Source: CAZCQG01 sp964500775 (GTDB lineage: Bacteria; Campylobacterota; Campylobacteria; Campylobacterales; CAZCQG01). From it: a stretch of 48,708 nt of DNA. Of this stretch, positions 24,180 through 32,676 are shown piece by piece (position 1 is the stretch's first letter; each line of letters begins with the position of its first letter). The stretch is from NCBI GenBank assembly GCA_964500775.1, contig CAZCQG010000015.1, positions 1-48,708 on the forward strand, read 5' to 3'. A program made the translations under genes and the position numbers. The notes under the pieces are model-generated. The model was not told the origin of the DNA, did no database searches, and saw nothing but the letters and a program-made list of their open reading frames with translations.

Positions 24180-24796
24180 AAGACTAGCCCCTTGCTCTCT
24201 TTTCTCTGCTCATATATCGGGAGACTAAGACCGCGCTCTAAAGATTGCTCGATTCGCATATCGACGATATATTGTTTTATCTCACGTACCTTTTGTGCGA
24301 CGTTTTCGTAGTATTCCGTAGCACTCGCATCTGCCCTTTTGCTCGTCTGCCAGCTGTATCCTCGATTGTAGGATTTGACGATATTTTTCCAGTTCCCCTC
24401 ATGTACTTTGTTCCAAAAAAGTAACTCTTCTATCGCTATTTGCACCGCAAAATCATCATCGGTCACAAGTCTGTGTCCTACCATATTATGGGTAAAACCG
24501 TTCTCTTTGAGTTCGGGATGGCGTTTGAAAACAGAGGGAATGTAGGCGTGAAAAAGCCCCGCGCTCGGATCTTGGAAATTGACCCGATACTCGCCCGCGC
24601 ACGATTCTTGCCAAGCGATCGCCGCTAGGGTAAATCCAAATCCGTATCTAAGCCCCGCAAGATAGGCTTGCAATATCACGTTTTTTTGTGATTCGCTAAA
24701 ATCCTCAAATGCCACGCATCTGTTTTGCAATTCAATTTTTTCATAGCCCAATAATGTACTCGCAAGAAACACAATTAAAAATAAAAACCTCTTCAC
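24167..24796 (-). CDS. Lytic transglycosylase-like secreted protein
   Basis: The 209-residue product starts at GTG 24796, overlapping the LysE stop by four bases, and has signal peptide MKRFLFLIVFLASTLLG. The central part resembles the lysozyme-like SLT fold: LAAIAWQESCAG gives the catalytic Glu64 position, followed by DPSAGLFHAYIPSV where SLT domains have S-x-G-L-x-Q, and later WKNIVKSYNRGYSW like the family's AYNxG motif. It probably cleaves glycan strands, and it is paired with an M23 endopeptidase downstream. Assignment is by motif reading, not by search. Confidence 0.7.
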   Translation of the reverse strand: MKRFLFLIVFLASTLLGYEKIELQNRCVAFEDFSESQKNVILQAYLAGLRYGFGFTLAAIAWQESCAGEYRVNFQDPSAGLFHAYIPSVFKRHPELKENGFTHNMVGHRLVTDDDFAVQIAIEELLFWNKVHEGNWKNIVKSYNRGYSWQTSKRADASATEYYENVAQKVREIKQYIVDMRIEQSLERGLSLPIYEQRKESKGLVLSNR

Positions 24797-25404
24797 ACTA
24801 CCTCCGAAAGGATCTCAAAACAATTAAAAAACATTATGAGCGAAAACACGAAAAACAAGGCGCTCACTCCGATGTCTAGGTATTTTACCATCTTTTTACC
24901 GCTACTTTCAAAACGGCTTTTAAAATACACTATCGCATAAATCACCAGTAAAAAAGCCAAAAGCATTCCCACGAATAAAACGATTATCTGTAGAAGTAAT
25001 TTTTCACCCTCTAAAAAAGGGGTAAGCACTACCATAAAAAAGAGAATCGCTTTGGGGTTGGAGAGATTGACGATAAGACCGTCGAAGAATCCCACTTTTT
25101 TTATCTTGTGTCCTATCGCCACCTCCGCATCTTTTGCTCGAAATAGGAGGATACTTAGGTACAAAAGATAGATACCGCCGCCAAGATTGAGGAGAAATCG
25201 CACGCTTGCAATCTCAAAAAACATCGCCAACCCGAAATAGACCACCGCTAGATAAATAATATGACCGCTACTTATCCCTGCCTGCACCAAAAGCGCCCTT
25301 TTCGCACCGTAATAAAGCGCGCTTCGCGAGATGAGCAATACATCGGGTCCGGGGGTAAGGACGGCTAAGAATCCGACTATGAAGATACTTACAAACTCAA
25401 ACAT
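24793..25404 (-). CDS. LysE/RhtB family amino-acid exporter
   Basis: A 203-residue inner-membrane protein with about six spans. The N-terminal signature FLAVLTPGPDVLLISRSAL and LVQAGISSGHIIYL, together with LSNPKAILFFMVVLTPF, are diagnostic of LysE/RhtB transporters, which export amino acids or analogues. Substrate cannot be read from the sequence. It overlaps the thioesterase gene upstream by eight bases and the transglycosylase-like gene downstream by four, so it belongs to that tight operon. Confidence 0.9.
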   Translation of the reverse strand: MFEFVSIFIVGFLAVLTPGPDVLLISRSALYYGAKRALLVQAGISSGHIIYLAVVYFGLAMFFEIASVRFLLNLGGGIYLLYLSILLFRAKDAEVAIGHKIKKVGFFDGLIVNLSNPKAILFFMVVLTPFLEGEKLLLQIIVLFVGMLLAFLLVIYAIVYFKSRFESSGKKMVKYLDIGVSALFFVFSLIMFFNCFEILSEVV

Positions 25405-25795
25405 TCTTCTCCTTGGATTCGCTTATTATCATATACGTCGCACTCGCATAGGCGACTAAAATGTCTTTTGAAAATATCTCAATCACGCTAAACGCGGTCT
25501 TTTTTGTCCGATTTATCACTTTTGCCTGCGCGAGTAGATTCTCCCCGCTTGCGGGTTTGAGATAGTTTACTTTCATCTCTATCGTGACGCACGTCTGCAT
25601 CTCGCCCAAAAGCGACATCACCGCATACCACCCCGCATTATCCGCTAAAGTAGCTATCGCCCCGCCGTGTACGATTCCAAGGTGCTGTTTGTGCATCTCC
25701 TGCACATCAAACCCTAGCTCGCAATATCCTTCGTTCATATCGATGATGACACCGCCTATGTGTTTTAAAAAACTTATATCTTCTTCTAATATCAT
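25397..25795 (-). CDS. PaaI-type hotdog-fold acyl-CoA thioesterase
   Basis: A single hotdog-fold domain: HLGIVHGGAIATLADNAGWYAV is the PaaI-family active-site helix (the Asp in LADNA is the usual catalytic residue), followed by TIEMKVNYLKPASGENLLAQAKV. The open frame extends to 25870, but ATG 25795 (MILEEDISFLKHIGG) gives the family's normal N-terminus and 132 residues. It heads the minus-strand operon and is divergent from iorA. Given the phenylacetate-CoA ligase nearby, it may hydrolyse aryl-CoA esters, but other acyl-CoAs are equally possible. Confidence 0.82.
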   Translation of the reverse strand: MILEEDISFLKHIGGVIIDMNEGYCELGFDVQEMHKQHLGIVHGGAIATLADNAGWYAVMSLLGEMQTCVTIEMKVNYLKPASGENLLAQAKVINRTKKTAFSVIEIFSKDILVAYASATYMIISESKEKNV

Positions 25796-25879
25796 CGCTC
25801 TTCTCGCTTTATCGTAGATTCTAAAACCGTTGAAATGAATCGGAAAAAATATTTTACCAAACCGTAACAATAATGTAAT

Positions 25880-25907
25880 TTGAATTTAATTCACCCAAAA
25901 GTATAAT
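25880..25907 (+). promoter_or_regulatory. Promoter of the iorAB-paaK operon
   Basis: TTGAAT (25880-25885), a 16-base spacer and TATAAT (25902-25907) precede ATG 25936, which has the ribosome site AGAAGGG. This is the only clear promoter before iorA. Confidence 0.6.
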
Positions 25908-25935
25908 CGTTTTTGACCAATCAAGAAGGGTGTAA

Positions 25936-27750
25936 ATGGAAAAGATTCTAATGGGCAACGAAGCTATAGCTTGGGGATTGTACGATGCGGGGGTAGATGT
26001 AGTCTCGGGGTATCCCGGTACACCCTCCAGCGAGATACTCAAAAGCTTCCAAGGGATAAATAAAAGTAAAAATACCGATGCGTATGCCGAGTGGGCGGTG
26101 AATGAGAAGGTGGGGTTTGAGGTAGCGTATGCCGCGGCGATTTCGCGCAAAAGAGCGGCGGCGACTATGAAGCAAGTGGGGCTAAACGTCGCAAGTGATG
26201 CCCTCTTTAGTGCGGCGTATATAGGAAACAAAGGGGGATTTTTACTCATCGTCGCCGATGATCCCGGATTCTACTCCTCGCAAACGGAGCAAGATTCTAG
26301 GATGTATGCCAAACTCGCGCGCATCCCCGTCCTTGACCCTAGCTCGCCTAATGAAGCGTATACGTTTACTAAGTTAGGAGTCGCATTAAGCGAAGAGCTA
26401 GAAACTCCGGTGATGCTACGAAGCGTGATGCGGGTGAGCCATAGTAGAGAGATTTGTGAGATAGAGGACGACGGATTTGTGCAAAATCGCAAAAACGGGG
26501 AATTTGTCCGCGACATCAAACGATGGGCGGCAGTCCCTAGAGACGGCAGATACGCCCAAGCACAAGAGCAATTAACGCGAATAGAAGCAATAAAAGAGCT
26601 CAACTGGGAGCGCTTCATCGCCCCCAAAGCCAAACAACTCAAAAACGCTCATACGCTTATCATCGCCGGTGGGATGGGATATGTCTATGCGATGGAGGCT
26701 ATCGGAGAACTAGGGCTTGATGCCGAAGTCTTGAAAATAGATATGCCCTACCCGCTCCCGAGTGAAAAGATAAAGCAACTCTGTAAAAACTATGCAAAAG
26801 TCCTCGTCCTTGAAGAAACTATGCCTTGCATCGAAGAGCAGATACATTTTGACGGGCTGCACGGCAAGCTAGACGGGAGTGTGCACGAAATAGACGAAAT
26901 GACAAAAGAGCGCGTCCTTCAAGCCTGTACAAAGATAGGAATCTACACGGGAGAGAATATCTATTCGGGTAAAAAATACGAAGGCACTCTCGCCAAACGT
27001 CCTCCGAATCTCTGCCCCGGTTGTCCGCATAGAGACATTTATTACGCCATCACCAAAACCTTTCGCAAAAAAAACAGCGTCTACCCGAGCGACATCGGCT
27101 GCTATACGCTAGGGATCAATCAAGGGGCGATAGACACCGTACTTTGTATGGGCGGGAGTGTGAGCGTAGCTAGCGGCGTGTCATTAAGCGATACCGAAAA
27201 AACCGTCGTCGCGACCATCGGCGATAGTACGTTTATCCACGGCGGGATTCCTCCGCTCATCAATGCCGTGTATCAGAATCACCGCTTCATCCTCGTCATC
27301 TTGGATAACTCCGTCACCGCAATGACCGGACGCCAAATCACCCCCGAATCCAATCCGAAAGTAGACATCAAGCGCATCGTAGAGGGGTGCGGCGCGGAGT
27401 GTATGGAGTACATCTACGAACCCGACATCAAAAAAACCCTCGGATTCTTCAAAGAGGTCAAAAAACGTTTTGAGAACTGCACATCACCGCTAGTAGTCGT
27501 CGCACGAGAGTTTTGCGTGCTTGATAAAGACGTCTCCAAAGAACGCTTGCCAAATCTCTTTGCAACAACCGAACCCGATAAATGTGTCGCTTGCGATATT
27601 TGTACAACCGATTACAAATGCCCGCCGATGCACTACGGCGAGGACGGACGAGTACATATTGATCCGTTTTTATGCGCGGGGTGCGGTGCGTGTATCAGTG
27701 GACTATGCCCTACTGATGCTTTTGTGCTTGATACAAAAAGGGGGCAGTAA
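25936..27750 (+). CDS. iorA: Indolepyruvate ferredoxin oxidoreductase, alpha subunit
   Basis: IorA with IorB decarboxylates aryl-pyruvates to aryl-acetyl-CoA while reducing ferredoxin. The 604-residue protein has the 2-oxoacid oxidoreductase core domain (GNEAIAWGLYDAGVDVVSGYPGTPSSEIL), a TPP-binding domain with PPNLCPGCPHRDIYYAI and TIGDSTFIHGG...LDNSVTAMTG, and a C-terminal ferredoxin domain with CVACDICTTDYKC and CAGCGACISGLCP for 4Fe-4S clusters. The stop overlaps iorB by one base. With paaK and the ACT gene it forms a four-gene unit. It may run in the oxidative direction (aromatic amino acid breakdown) or in reverse (reductive carboxylation of aryl-acetyl-CoA); the sequence does not decide. 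Confidence 0.94.
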   Translation: MEKILMGNEAIAWGLYDAGVDVVSGYPGTPSSEILKSFQGINKSKNTDAYAEWAVNEKVGFEVAYAAAISRKRAAATMKQVGLNVASDALFSAAYIGNKGGFLLIVADDPGFYSSQTEQDSRMYAKLARIPVLDPSSPNEAYTFTKLGVALSEELETPVMLRSVMRVSHSREICEIEDDGFVQNRKNGEFVRDIKRWAAVPRDGRYAQAQEQLTRIEAIKELNWERFIAPKAKQLKNAHTLIIAGGMGYVYAMEAIGELGLDAEVLKIDMPYPLPSEKIKQLCKNYAKVLVLEETMPCIEEQIHFDGLHGKLDGSVHEIDEMTKERVLQACTKIGIYTGENIYSGKKYEGTLAKRPPNLCPGCPHRDIYYAITKTFRKKNSVYPSDIGCYTLGINQGAIDTVLCMGGSVSVASGVSLSDTEKTVVATIGDSTFIHGGIPPLINAVYQNHRFILVILDNSVTAMTGRQITPESNPKVDIKRIVEGCGAECMEYIYEPDIKKTLGFFKEVKKRFENCTSPLVVVAREFCVLDKDVSKERLPNLFATTEPDKCVACDICTTDYKCPPMHYGEDGRVHIDPFLCAGCGACISGLCPTDAFVLDTKRGQ

Positions 27751-28289
27751 TGGGCAAAAATACACGATTTCAATTAGTAGTAAGCGGTTTTGGCGGGCAA
27801 GGAGCGGTTTTTGTAGTGAAGCTCCTAAGCATCTGTGCGGGATTGAAAAAGCTAAAATATCTCGGTACGGAAAATCACGGTATGAGCCAGCGGGGCGGGA
27901 GTGTCAGTTGTTTTATCAAGATCGGCGACTTCTACTCCCCCGTGATCGACGAGAACCAAGCCGATATGATTCTCGCATTAGAGCAAAACGAAGGATTGCG
28001 GACACTGCAATACCTCAAAGAGGGGGGCACATTAGTCGTAAACTGCGACGAAGCCCTGCCGCAGCTTACCTGTAAGAGCATACGGGTCGATGCCTTTGCG
28101 CTCGCACAAAAAGGGCTTTTCTCCGTCCAAGCGCTGAATGTCTTTATGGTAGGTCTTGCTAGCACCTGTGAGGGATTCCCGTTTGATGAGGAGACCCTCA
28201 AGGAGGGGCTACGTATGATAAATAAAAAAGTCGCCGATGCAAACATCGAGGTCTTTATGCTAGGAAAAAACTATGGAGGTACACGCTAG
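27750..28289 (+). CDS. iorB: Indolepyruvate ferredoxin oxidoreductase, beta subunit
   Basis: The gamma-domain subunit of the 2-oxoacid:ferredoxin oxidoreductase, 179 residues. The signature FQLVVSGFGGQGAVFVVKLLS and the following TENHGMSQRGGSVSCFIKIG are typical of IorB/PorG, which help bind CoA and complete the active site. ATG 27750 overlaps the iorA stop by one base (ATG within TAATG), and paaK follows with no gap, so all are translated from one mRNA. Confidence 0.93.
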   Translation: MGKNTRFQLVVSGFGGQGAVFVVKLLSICAGLKKLKYLGTENHGMSQRGGSVSCFIKIGDFYSPVIDENQADMILALEQNEGLRTLQYLKEGGTLVVNCDEALPQLTCKSIRVDAFALAQKGLFSVQALNVFMVGLASTCEGFPFDEETLKEGLRMINKKVADANIEVFMLGKNYGGTR

Positions 28290-29588
28290 ATGATATTCAA
28301 CACCGACGAATCGCTCCGCAGGGACGAACTGCAAAAACTCCAATACGCAAGACTCCAAGAGACATTGCGGCGGGTCTACTCCCTTGTGCCCTTTTACAAA
28401 GAGAAGTTTGACGCACTAGGGATACTCCCTTCGCAGATAAAGAGCTTGGATGATATGAAAAATCTCCCCTTCACCAAGAAACAAGATCTGCGGGACAACT
28501 ACCCCTTTGGGCTTTTCACCGTCGATATGGATCAAATAGTGCGTATCCATAGCTCCAGCGGCACTACGGGCAAACCCACCGTCGTGGGCTATACGCAACA
28601 CGACCTCGACGTGTGGAACGAAGTGATGGCGCGTGCCTACACCAAAGCGGGCGTCACCGCAAAAGACGTGGTGCATAATGCGTATGGATACGGTCTTTTT
28701 ACCGGCGGACTTGGATTCCATGATGCGGTCTTGAATGTCGGCGCGGCGATAGTCCCATCAGGCGGGGGATTTACCTCGCGGCAGATTATGCTGATGCGTG
28801 ATTTCGGAGCGACAGTGCTAGCCTCTACCCCCTCTTTCGCCCTCCATCTAAGCGAAGTCGCCAAAGCCGAAGGGCTTGACCCGAGAAAAGATTTCAAACT
28901 CAAATGCGGAATCTTCGGAGCGGAGCCGACAAGCCAAGGGATGCAGCAAGCAGTCGCGGATGCGTGGAATATCAAATACTTTGAAGTCTACGGACTAAGT
29001 GAGATTATCGGTCCGGGAGTATCGTGCAGCTGCGAATACGGCTGTGGACTCCATATCAACGAAGATCACTTCTACCCCGAGATCATCGACCCAAAAACCC
29101 TCGAAGTCCTCCCGTACGGCGAATCGGGCGAACTCGTCCTCACTAGCCTCACCAAGCAGGCTCTCCCTATCATCCGCTATCGCACGGGCGACATCACTCG
29201 CCTCCACATCGAGCCGTGCCGCTGTGGACGGACGACGGTGCGGATGGAGACGGTGAGCGGGAGGAGTGATGATATGCTCATTGTAAACGGTGTCAACGTA
29301 TTCCCAAGCCAAGTCGAACACGTCATCAGCAAGATCGAAGGAATCACCCTAAACTACGTCATCATCGCCGACAAAAAAGGGCACCTCGACAAACTAGAGA
29401 TAATGATAGAAGCGGATGAGAATCTCTTAAGCGATAGCGTCGGAGAGATGGAAAGCCTCAAATCAAAAATCGAAAAAGAGCTTTTAAACAATCTCTACAT
29501 CAATGCCAACGTCAAACTCGTCGAACCCCGCACCATAGAGCGAAGTATGGGCAAAGCGGTGCGAGTAGTAGACAAAAGAAACATCTAA
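28290..29588 (+). CDS. paaK: Phenylacetate-CoA ligase
   Basis: PaaK activates phenylacetate or related aryl acetates to CoA thioesters with ATP to AMP. The 432-residue adenylate-forming enzyme has the phosphate-binding loop HSSSGTTGKPTVVGYT (near residues 90-105), YGLSEIIGPGVSCSC, the YRTGDIT hinge and a C-terminal domain starting near MLIVNGVNVFPSQVE. Cys pairs in SCSCEYGCG and CRCGRTT fit a structural zinc site seen in this family. It starts the base after the iorB stop. In combination with IorAB it either uses aryl acetates to make aryl-pyruvates (aromatic amino acid synthesis from acids) or handles products of degradation. Confidence 0.93.
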   Translation: MIFNTDESLRRDELQKLQYARLQETLRRVYSLVPFYKEKFDALGILPSQIKSLDDMKNLPFTKKQDLRDNYPFGLFTVDMDQIVRIHSSSGTTGKPTVVGYTQHDLDVWNEVMARAYTKAGVTAKDVVHNAYGYGLFTGGLGFHDAVLNVGAAIVPSGGGFTSRQIMLMRDFGATVLASTPSFALHLSEVAKAEGLDPRKDFKLKCGIFGAEPTSQGMQQAVADAWNIKYFEVYGLSEIIGPGVSCSCEYGCGLHINEDHFYPEIIDPKTLEVLPYGESGELVLTSLTKQALPIIRYRTGDITRLHIEPCRCGRTTVRMETVSGRSDDMLIVNGVNVFPSQVEHVISKIEGITLNYVIIADKKGHLDKLEIMIEADENLLSDSVGEMESLKSKIEKELLNNLYINANVKLVEPRTIERSMGKAVRVVDKRNI

Positions 29589-29596
29589 AGGAATCT

Positions 29597-30031
29597 ATGA
29601 TGCAAAAATATTTCATACCGCAGCTCTCCGTTTTTATCGAAAACCAAAAGGGGGAACTCTCCGTCGTCACGGGCATCCTCAAAGAGAACGGCATCTCTAT
29701 CAAGTCTATAATACTGAACGATTCCAAGGATTTCGGGATTCTCCGTCTTATAGTCGACGACCCGCAAAAAGCCAAAGAATCGCTCTCCCATGAAGGAATC
29801 AGCTCTAAACTAAGCACTGTTTTCGGCGTGCGAATCGAGGATAAAATCGGAAGTTTTGATGCCGTAGTAAAAGCGCTTAATGCCGCTAGTATCGATATAC
29901 GCTACACCTATATTTTTCATGAGGGGAGTGAGGGGGTGTTTATCTTCAAGGTGGATGATGCCGAGATAGAAAAGGCGCTTTTGATTCTCTCGGAAAATAA
30001 TTTGGAATTGGTAAACACCGAATCTATTTAA
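29597..30031 (+). CDS. Tandem ACT-domain protein
   Basis: The 144-residue protein consists of two ACT modules: residues 5-70 (PQLSVFIENQKGELSVVTGILKENGISI pattern) and 73-140 (DAVVKALNAASIDIRYTYIF pattern). ACT domains bind amino acids as allosteric sensors. Such stand-alone tandem ACT genes are commonly found next to paaK and iorAB in bacteria and archaea, which suggests that it senses an aromatic amino acid and controls this pathway; this is inference. ATG 29597 or 29600 could start; AAAGGA at 29587-29592 suits either. Confidence 0.85.
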   Translation: MMQKYFIPQLSVFIENQKGELSVVTGILKENGISIKSIILNDSKDFGILRLIVDDPQKAKESLSHEGISSKLSTVFGVRIEDKIGSFDAVVKALNAASIDIRYTYIFHEGSEGVFIFKVDDAEIEKALLILSENNLELVNTESI

Positions 30032-30053
30032 GTTTTAAGTTTTTGTTTTCCTC

Positions 30054-30062
30054 TGCTACAAT
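30054..30062 (+). promoter_or_regulatory. Extended -10 promoter before the symporter pair
   Basis: TGCTACAAT (TG 30054-30055, TACAAT 30057-30062) lies 39 bases before the small accessory gene. The T-rich stretch upstream replaces a -35 box, as is usual in Campylobacterota. Confidence 0.45.
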
Positions 30063-30101
30063 CAATGCGACTGAACAATTACAAAAACGTAAAGGTTTGC
30101 T

Positions 30102-30269
30102 ATGGAAAATTTCGATTTCGGCGTAGGGCTTGCTTTTTGGCTCATGATACTAAGCACGGTACTCTGCGTAGTATACGGCTATCTCAAATGGAACAAAGAC
30201 GGCGAGACGATGAGCAACTCGCAAAGACATTGGGCGCATGACGAAGATGCGATCAACAACGATTTATAA
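30102..30269 (+). CDS. Symporter small accessory protein (55 residues)
   Basis: ATG 30102 begins a 55-residue frame (MENFDFGVGLAFWLMILST start) with one transmembrane helix running through LAFWLMILSTVLCVVYGYLKW and a hydrophilic tail containing NKDGE and ending DAINNDL. This matches the layout of small accessory subunits encoded directly upstream of sodium:solute symporters. It ends ten bases before the symporter gene. The role is probably assembly or activity of the transporter. Confidence 0.75.
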   Translation: MENFDFGVGLAFWLMILSTVLCVVYGYLKWNKDGETMSNSQRHWAHDEDAINNDL

Positions 30270-30278
30270 GGGGACGGA

Positions 30279-31916
30279 ATGGGCGCGTTAGAAAATATTA
30301 TCATCATACTCTATTTGGCTGTTATCGGCTACTTAGGTTATTACGGCTACAAAAAAACCCACAACACCACCGACTACCTTTTGGCAGGGCGTGACACCCA
30401 TCCGTTCGTGATGGCGCTTAGCTACGGAGCGACGTTTATATCTACGAGTGCGATAGTGGGTTTTGGCGGCGTGGCGGCATGGCTGGGCAATTCACTCCTT
30501 TGGCTGACGTTTTTCAATATCTTTGTGGGAATCTTTATCGCATTCGTCTTTTTGGGGAATCCGACTCGAAAAATGGGATACCGACTCAATGCCCATACAT
30601 TCCCCGAACTTCTCGGGAAGCGTTTTGATTCTAAAAGCATCCAAATCATCGGCGGTCTTATCATCATCTGTTTTATGCCGCTGTATGCCGCGGCGGTACT
30701 TATCGGCGGGACACATTTTATCGCAGAATATTTTGCCCTCGACTACCACATCGCCCTTTTTGCGTTTTCCCTCATCATCACCGCATACGTCCTAGCAGGC
30801 GGTCTCAAGGGGGTAATGTACACAGATGCACTCCAAGGCTCGATAATGTTTGTCGCGATGGCGATACTCCTTTTTTATACGCTAAACTCTCTAGGCGGTA
30901 TGGGCGAAGCGTTTAGCAAACTCGATGCGACATGGACCGCGACTGCGGCACCTTTGGCTGAAGCTAGCATCAAAGAACTCACTCCCAATTCTCCCGACTT
31001 TTTGATGAAGGTCTCTATGCTTTGGGGATTCCACGGGTGGAATGCGATGCCTGATTTTCTCTCCAAAGGGTGGCTATTCCTCATCACCACCATCACCCTA
31101 GGTGTGGGTATCGGGGTTTTGGCACAGCCGCAACTCGTCGTCCGATTTATGACGGTAAAAAGCAAACAAGAACTCAATCGCGCGGTACTCATCGGCGGGA
31201 TTTTCATCATAGCGATGACGGGGATCATTTTTCTCGTAGGAGCACTAAGCAATGCGTGGTTTTACACCAACGAAGGGAAAAATGCTCTCCAATCCGCGGG
31301 AGGAATCGAAAAAGTTATCCCTCACTACATCAACTCCGCACTACCGAAATGGTTTAGCTTCGTCTTTTTATTTGCCCTCATCTCTGCGGCGATGAGCACC
31401 CTCTCTAGCCAATTTCACACGATGGGAACGGCGATAGGGAGAGACATCGCGGAGCGCTTTTTCAAAAAAGGGGCGTACAACTCCGTTTTAGTGACGAGAA
31501 TCGGGGTCATCGTAATGATCTCGCTTGCAGTATGGCTCTCCTATGCATTTGACAAAGAACCCGCCATCATCGCCCGAAGCACGGCGATATTTTTCGCCCT
31601 CTGTGCCTCTATATTTTTGCCGACCTATTTCGGAGCGCTCTTTTGGAGAGGGATGACGAAAGCAGGAGCGCTAAGCTCTATGGTAGTGGGCTTTTTCGTT
31701 TCGATGTTTTGGCTACTATTCGTCCATTTCAAAGAGGCGAAAAGTTTGGGAATAGCGAAAATGCTTTTTGGTAAAGATTCGCTCCTAAGCGGCGACATCA
31801 TCTTTGTCGACGCCCTTATTATTGCTCTCCCTATCTCGCTTCTTACGGCTTTTATCGTCTCTAGCTTCACGAAAAAACTCGACGACAAGCACCTTGATGC
31901 TTGCTTCGGAAAATAA
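30279..31916 (+). CDS. Sodium:solute symporter family transporter
   Basis: A 545-residue SSS-family protein with about thirteen membrane spans. Diagnostic stretches are TTDYLLAGRDTHPFVMALSYGATFISTSAIVGFGG near the N-terminus, LGKRFDSKSIQIIGG, ILAGG-like VLAGGLKGVMYTD, and LISAAMSTLSSQFHTMGTAIGRDI. Sodium-site residues in the first and eighth helices are in keeping with the family. Substrate is unknown; acetate/pyruvate-type monocarboxylates or aryl acetates are plausible because of the preceding iorAB-paaK genes, but the symporter pair has its own promoter. Confidence 0.88.
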   Translation: MGALENIIIILYLAVIGYLGYYGYKKTHNTTDYLLAGRDTHPFVMALSYGATFISTSAIVGFGGVAAWLGNSLLWLTFFNIFVGIFIAFVFLGNPTRKMGYRLNAHTFPELLGKRFDSKSIQIIGGLIIICFMPLYAAAVLIGGTHFIAEYFALDYHIALFAFSLIITAYVLAGGLKGVMYTDALQGSIMFVAMAILLFYTLNSLGGMGEAFSKLDATWTATAAPLAEASIKELTPNSPDFLMKVSMLWGFHGWNAMPDFLSKGWLFLITTITLGVGIGVLAQPQLVVRFMTVKSKQELNRAVLIGGIFIIAMTGIIFLVGALSNAWFYTNEGKNALQSAGGIEKVIPHYINSALPKWFSFVFLFALISAAMSTLSSQFHTMGTAIGRDIAERFFKKGAYNSVLVTRIGVIVMISLAVWLSYAFDKEPAIIARSTAIFFALCASIFLPTYFGALFWRGMTKAGALSSMVVGFFVSMFWLLFVHFKEAKSLGIAKMLFGKDSLLSGDIIFVDALIIALPISLLTAFIVSSFTKKLDDKHLDACFGK

Positions 31917-31939
31917 TAGACGGGTTCTTCCGTCTATTA
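31914..31939 (+). terminator. Hairpin terminator after the symporter
   Basis: TAATAGACGG (31914-31923, including the stop codon) and CCGTCTATTA (31930-31939) form a perfect 10-bp stem with loop GTTCTT. A T-rich but interrupted run follows (CCTTTTCTATTTTTC). It should end the symporter transcript before the hemerythrin gene. Confidence 0.7.
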
Positions 31940-32040
31940 TATGACCCTTTTCTATTTTTCATTCGTATTTTTACCGTTAATATGATATTATTTAATAAAT
32001 TAGATGTGGATTTTTACTAATATTATATTAAGGAAAGAGA

Positions 32041-32625
32041 ATGTTACCCAAGTGGGAAGATAGATTTAGCATACACAATAACAAAATAGACCTCCAGCAC
32101 AAAAAGCTCTTCCAACTCGCGCAAAAAGCCTATATGCTCGGTCTCAAAGGCAAGGGAATCAACCCCGTCGAAATTAAAGTAATCCTTGCTGAATTTTTTA
32201 ATTATATAAAAGTCCATTTTGCCGATGAGGAATCGTATATGCAAGAGATCGGCTATCCCGGACTAGAAAAACACAAAGTACTCCATAAAACTATCGTAGA
32301 AGAGCTAGCGCAAGCCATCAAGACCATCAAAAACGTACACGATATGCAAGAAAAGCTCAAAATCGTCGCTCACGACTGGCTGCTAGGACACATCCTCCAC
32401 GATGATATGCTTATCGAAGAGTACAGAGTAAAAGCCGCAGTAAAACTTAGCGCCGAGGTCGAAGAGGAGTTTGCAAAACCAAAGAGCGAAGAGTACCTCT
32501 ATGAATGCGGTTGCTCGGGCAAGATACATAAGATCTCCCCCGAAGTACACGAAACCATCCAATCCGGAAAAAAATCGTTTCGATGCTCCAAATGCAAGGA
32601 GGCTATCCGACTTATTGCGATTTGA
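32041..32625 (+). CDS. Bacteriohemerythrin with C-terminal zinc-ribbon
   Basis: Residues 1-135 form a hemerythrin four-helix bundle. Candidate di-iron ligands are His20, His59, Glu63, His78, His82, His117 and Asp122, a complete set. A linker leads to a C-terminal CxC...CxxC module (Cys156, Cys158, Cys182, Cys185; YECGCSGKIHKIS and FRCSKCKEAIR) that looks like a rubredoxin/zinc-ribbon fold and is not part of standard hemerythrins. It may bind O2 for storage, sensing or delivery; the extra module could provide protein contacts or bind zinc or iron. It stands alone between two likely transcription units. Confidence 0.87.
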   Translation: MLPKWEDRFSIHNNKIDLQHKKLFQLAQKAYMLGLKGKGINPVEIKVILAEFFNYIKVHFADEESYMQEIGYPGLEKHKVLHKTIVEELAQAIKTIKNVHDMQEKLKIVAHDWLLGHILHDDMLIEEYRVKAAVKLSAEVEEEFAKPKSEEYLYECGCSGKIHKISPEVHETIQSGKKSFRCSKCKEAIRLIAI

Positions 32626-32643
32626 CCATTTTTAGCCCCGTTT

Positions 32644-32652
32644 TGGTAGAAT
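32644..32652 (+). promoter_or_regulatory. Extended -10 promoter of glyS
   Basis: TGGTAGAAT (TG 32644-32645, TAGAAT 32647-32652) precedes ATG 32677 by 24 bases, and an AGGG ribosome site lies between. It starts soon after the hemerythrin stop. Confidence 0.5.
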
Positions 32653-32676
32653 CGCAAAAAAAATTTAGGGATTGCA

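Noticed and set aside
25796..25870. 25-residue N-terminal extension of the thioesterase.
   Set aside because: ATG 25795 gives the normal PaaI-family length; the extension would run into the iorA promoter region.
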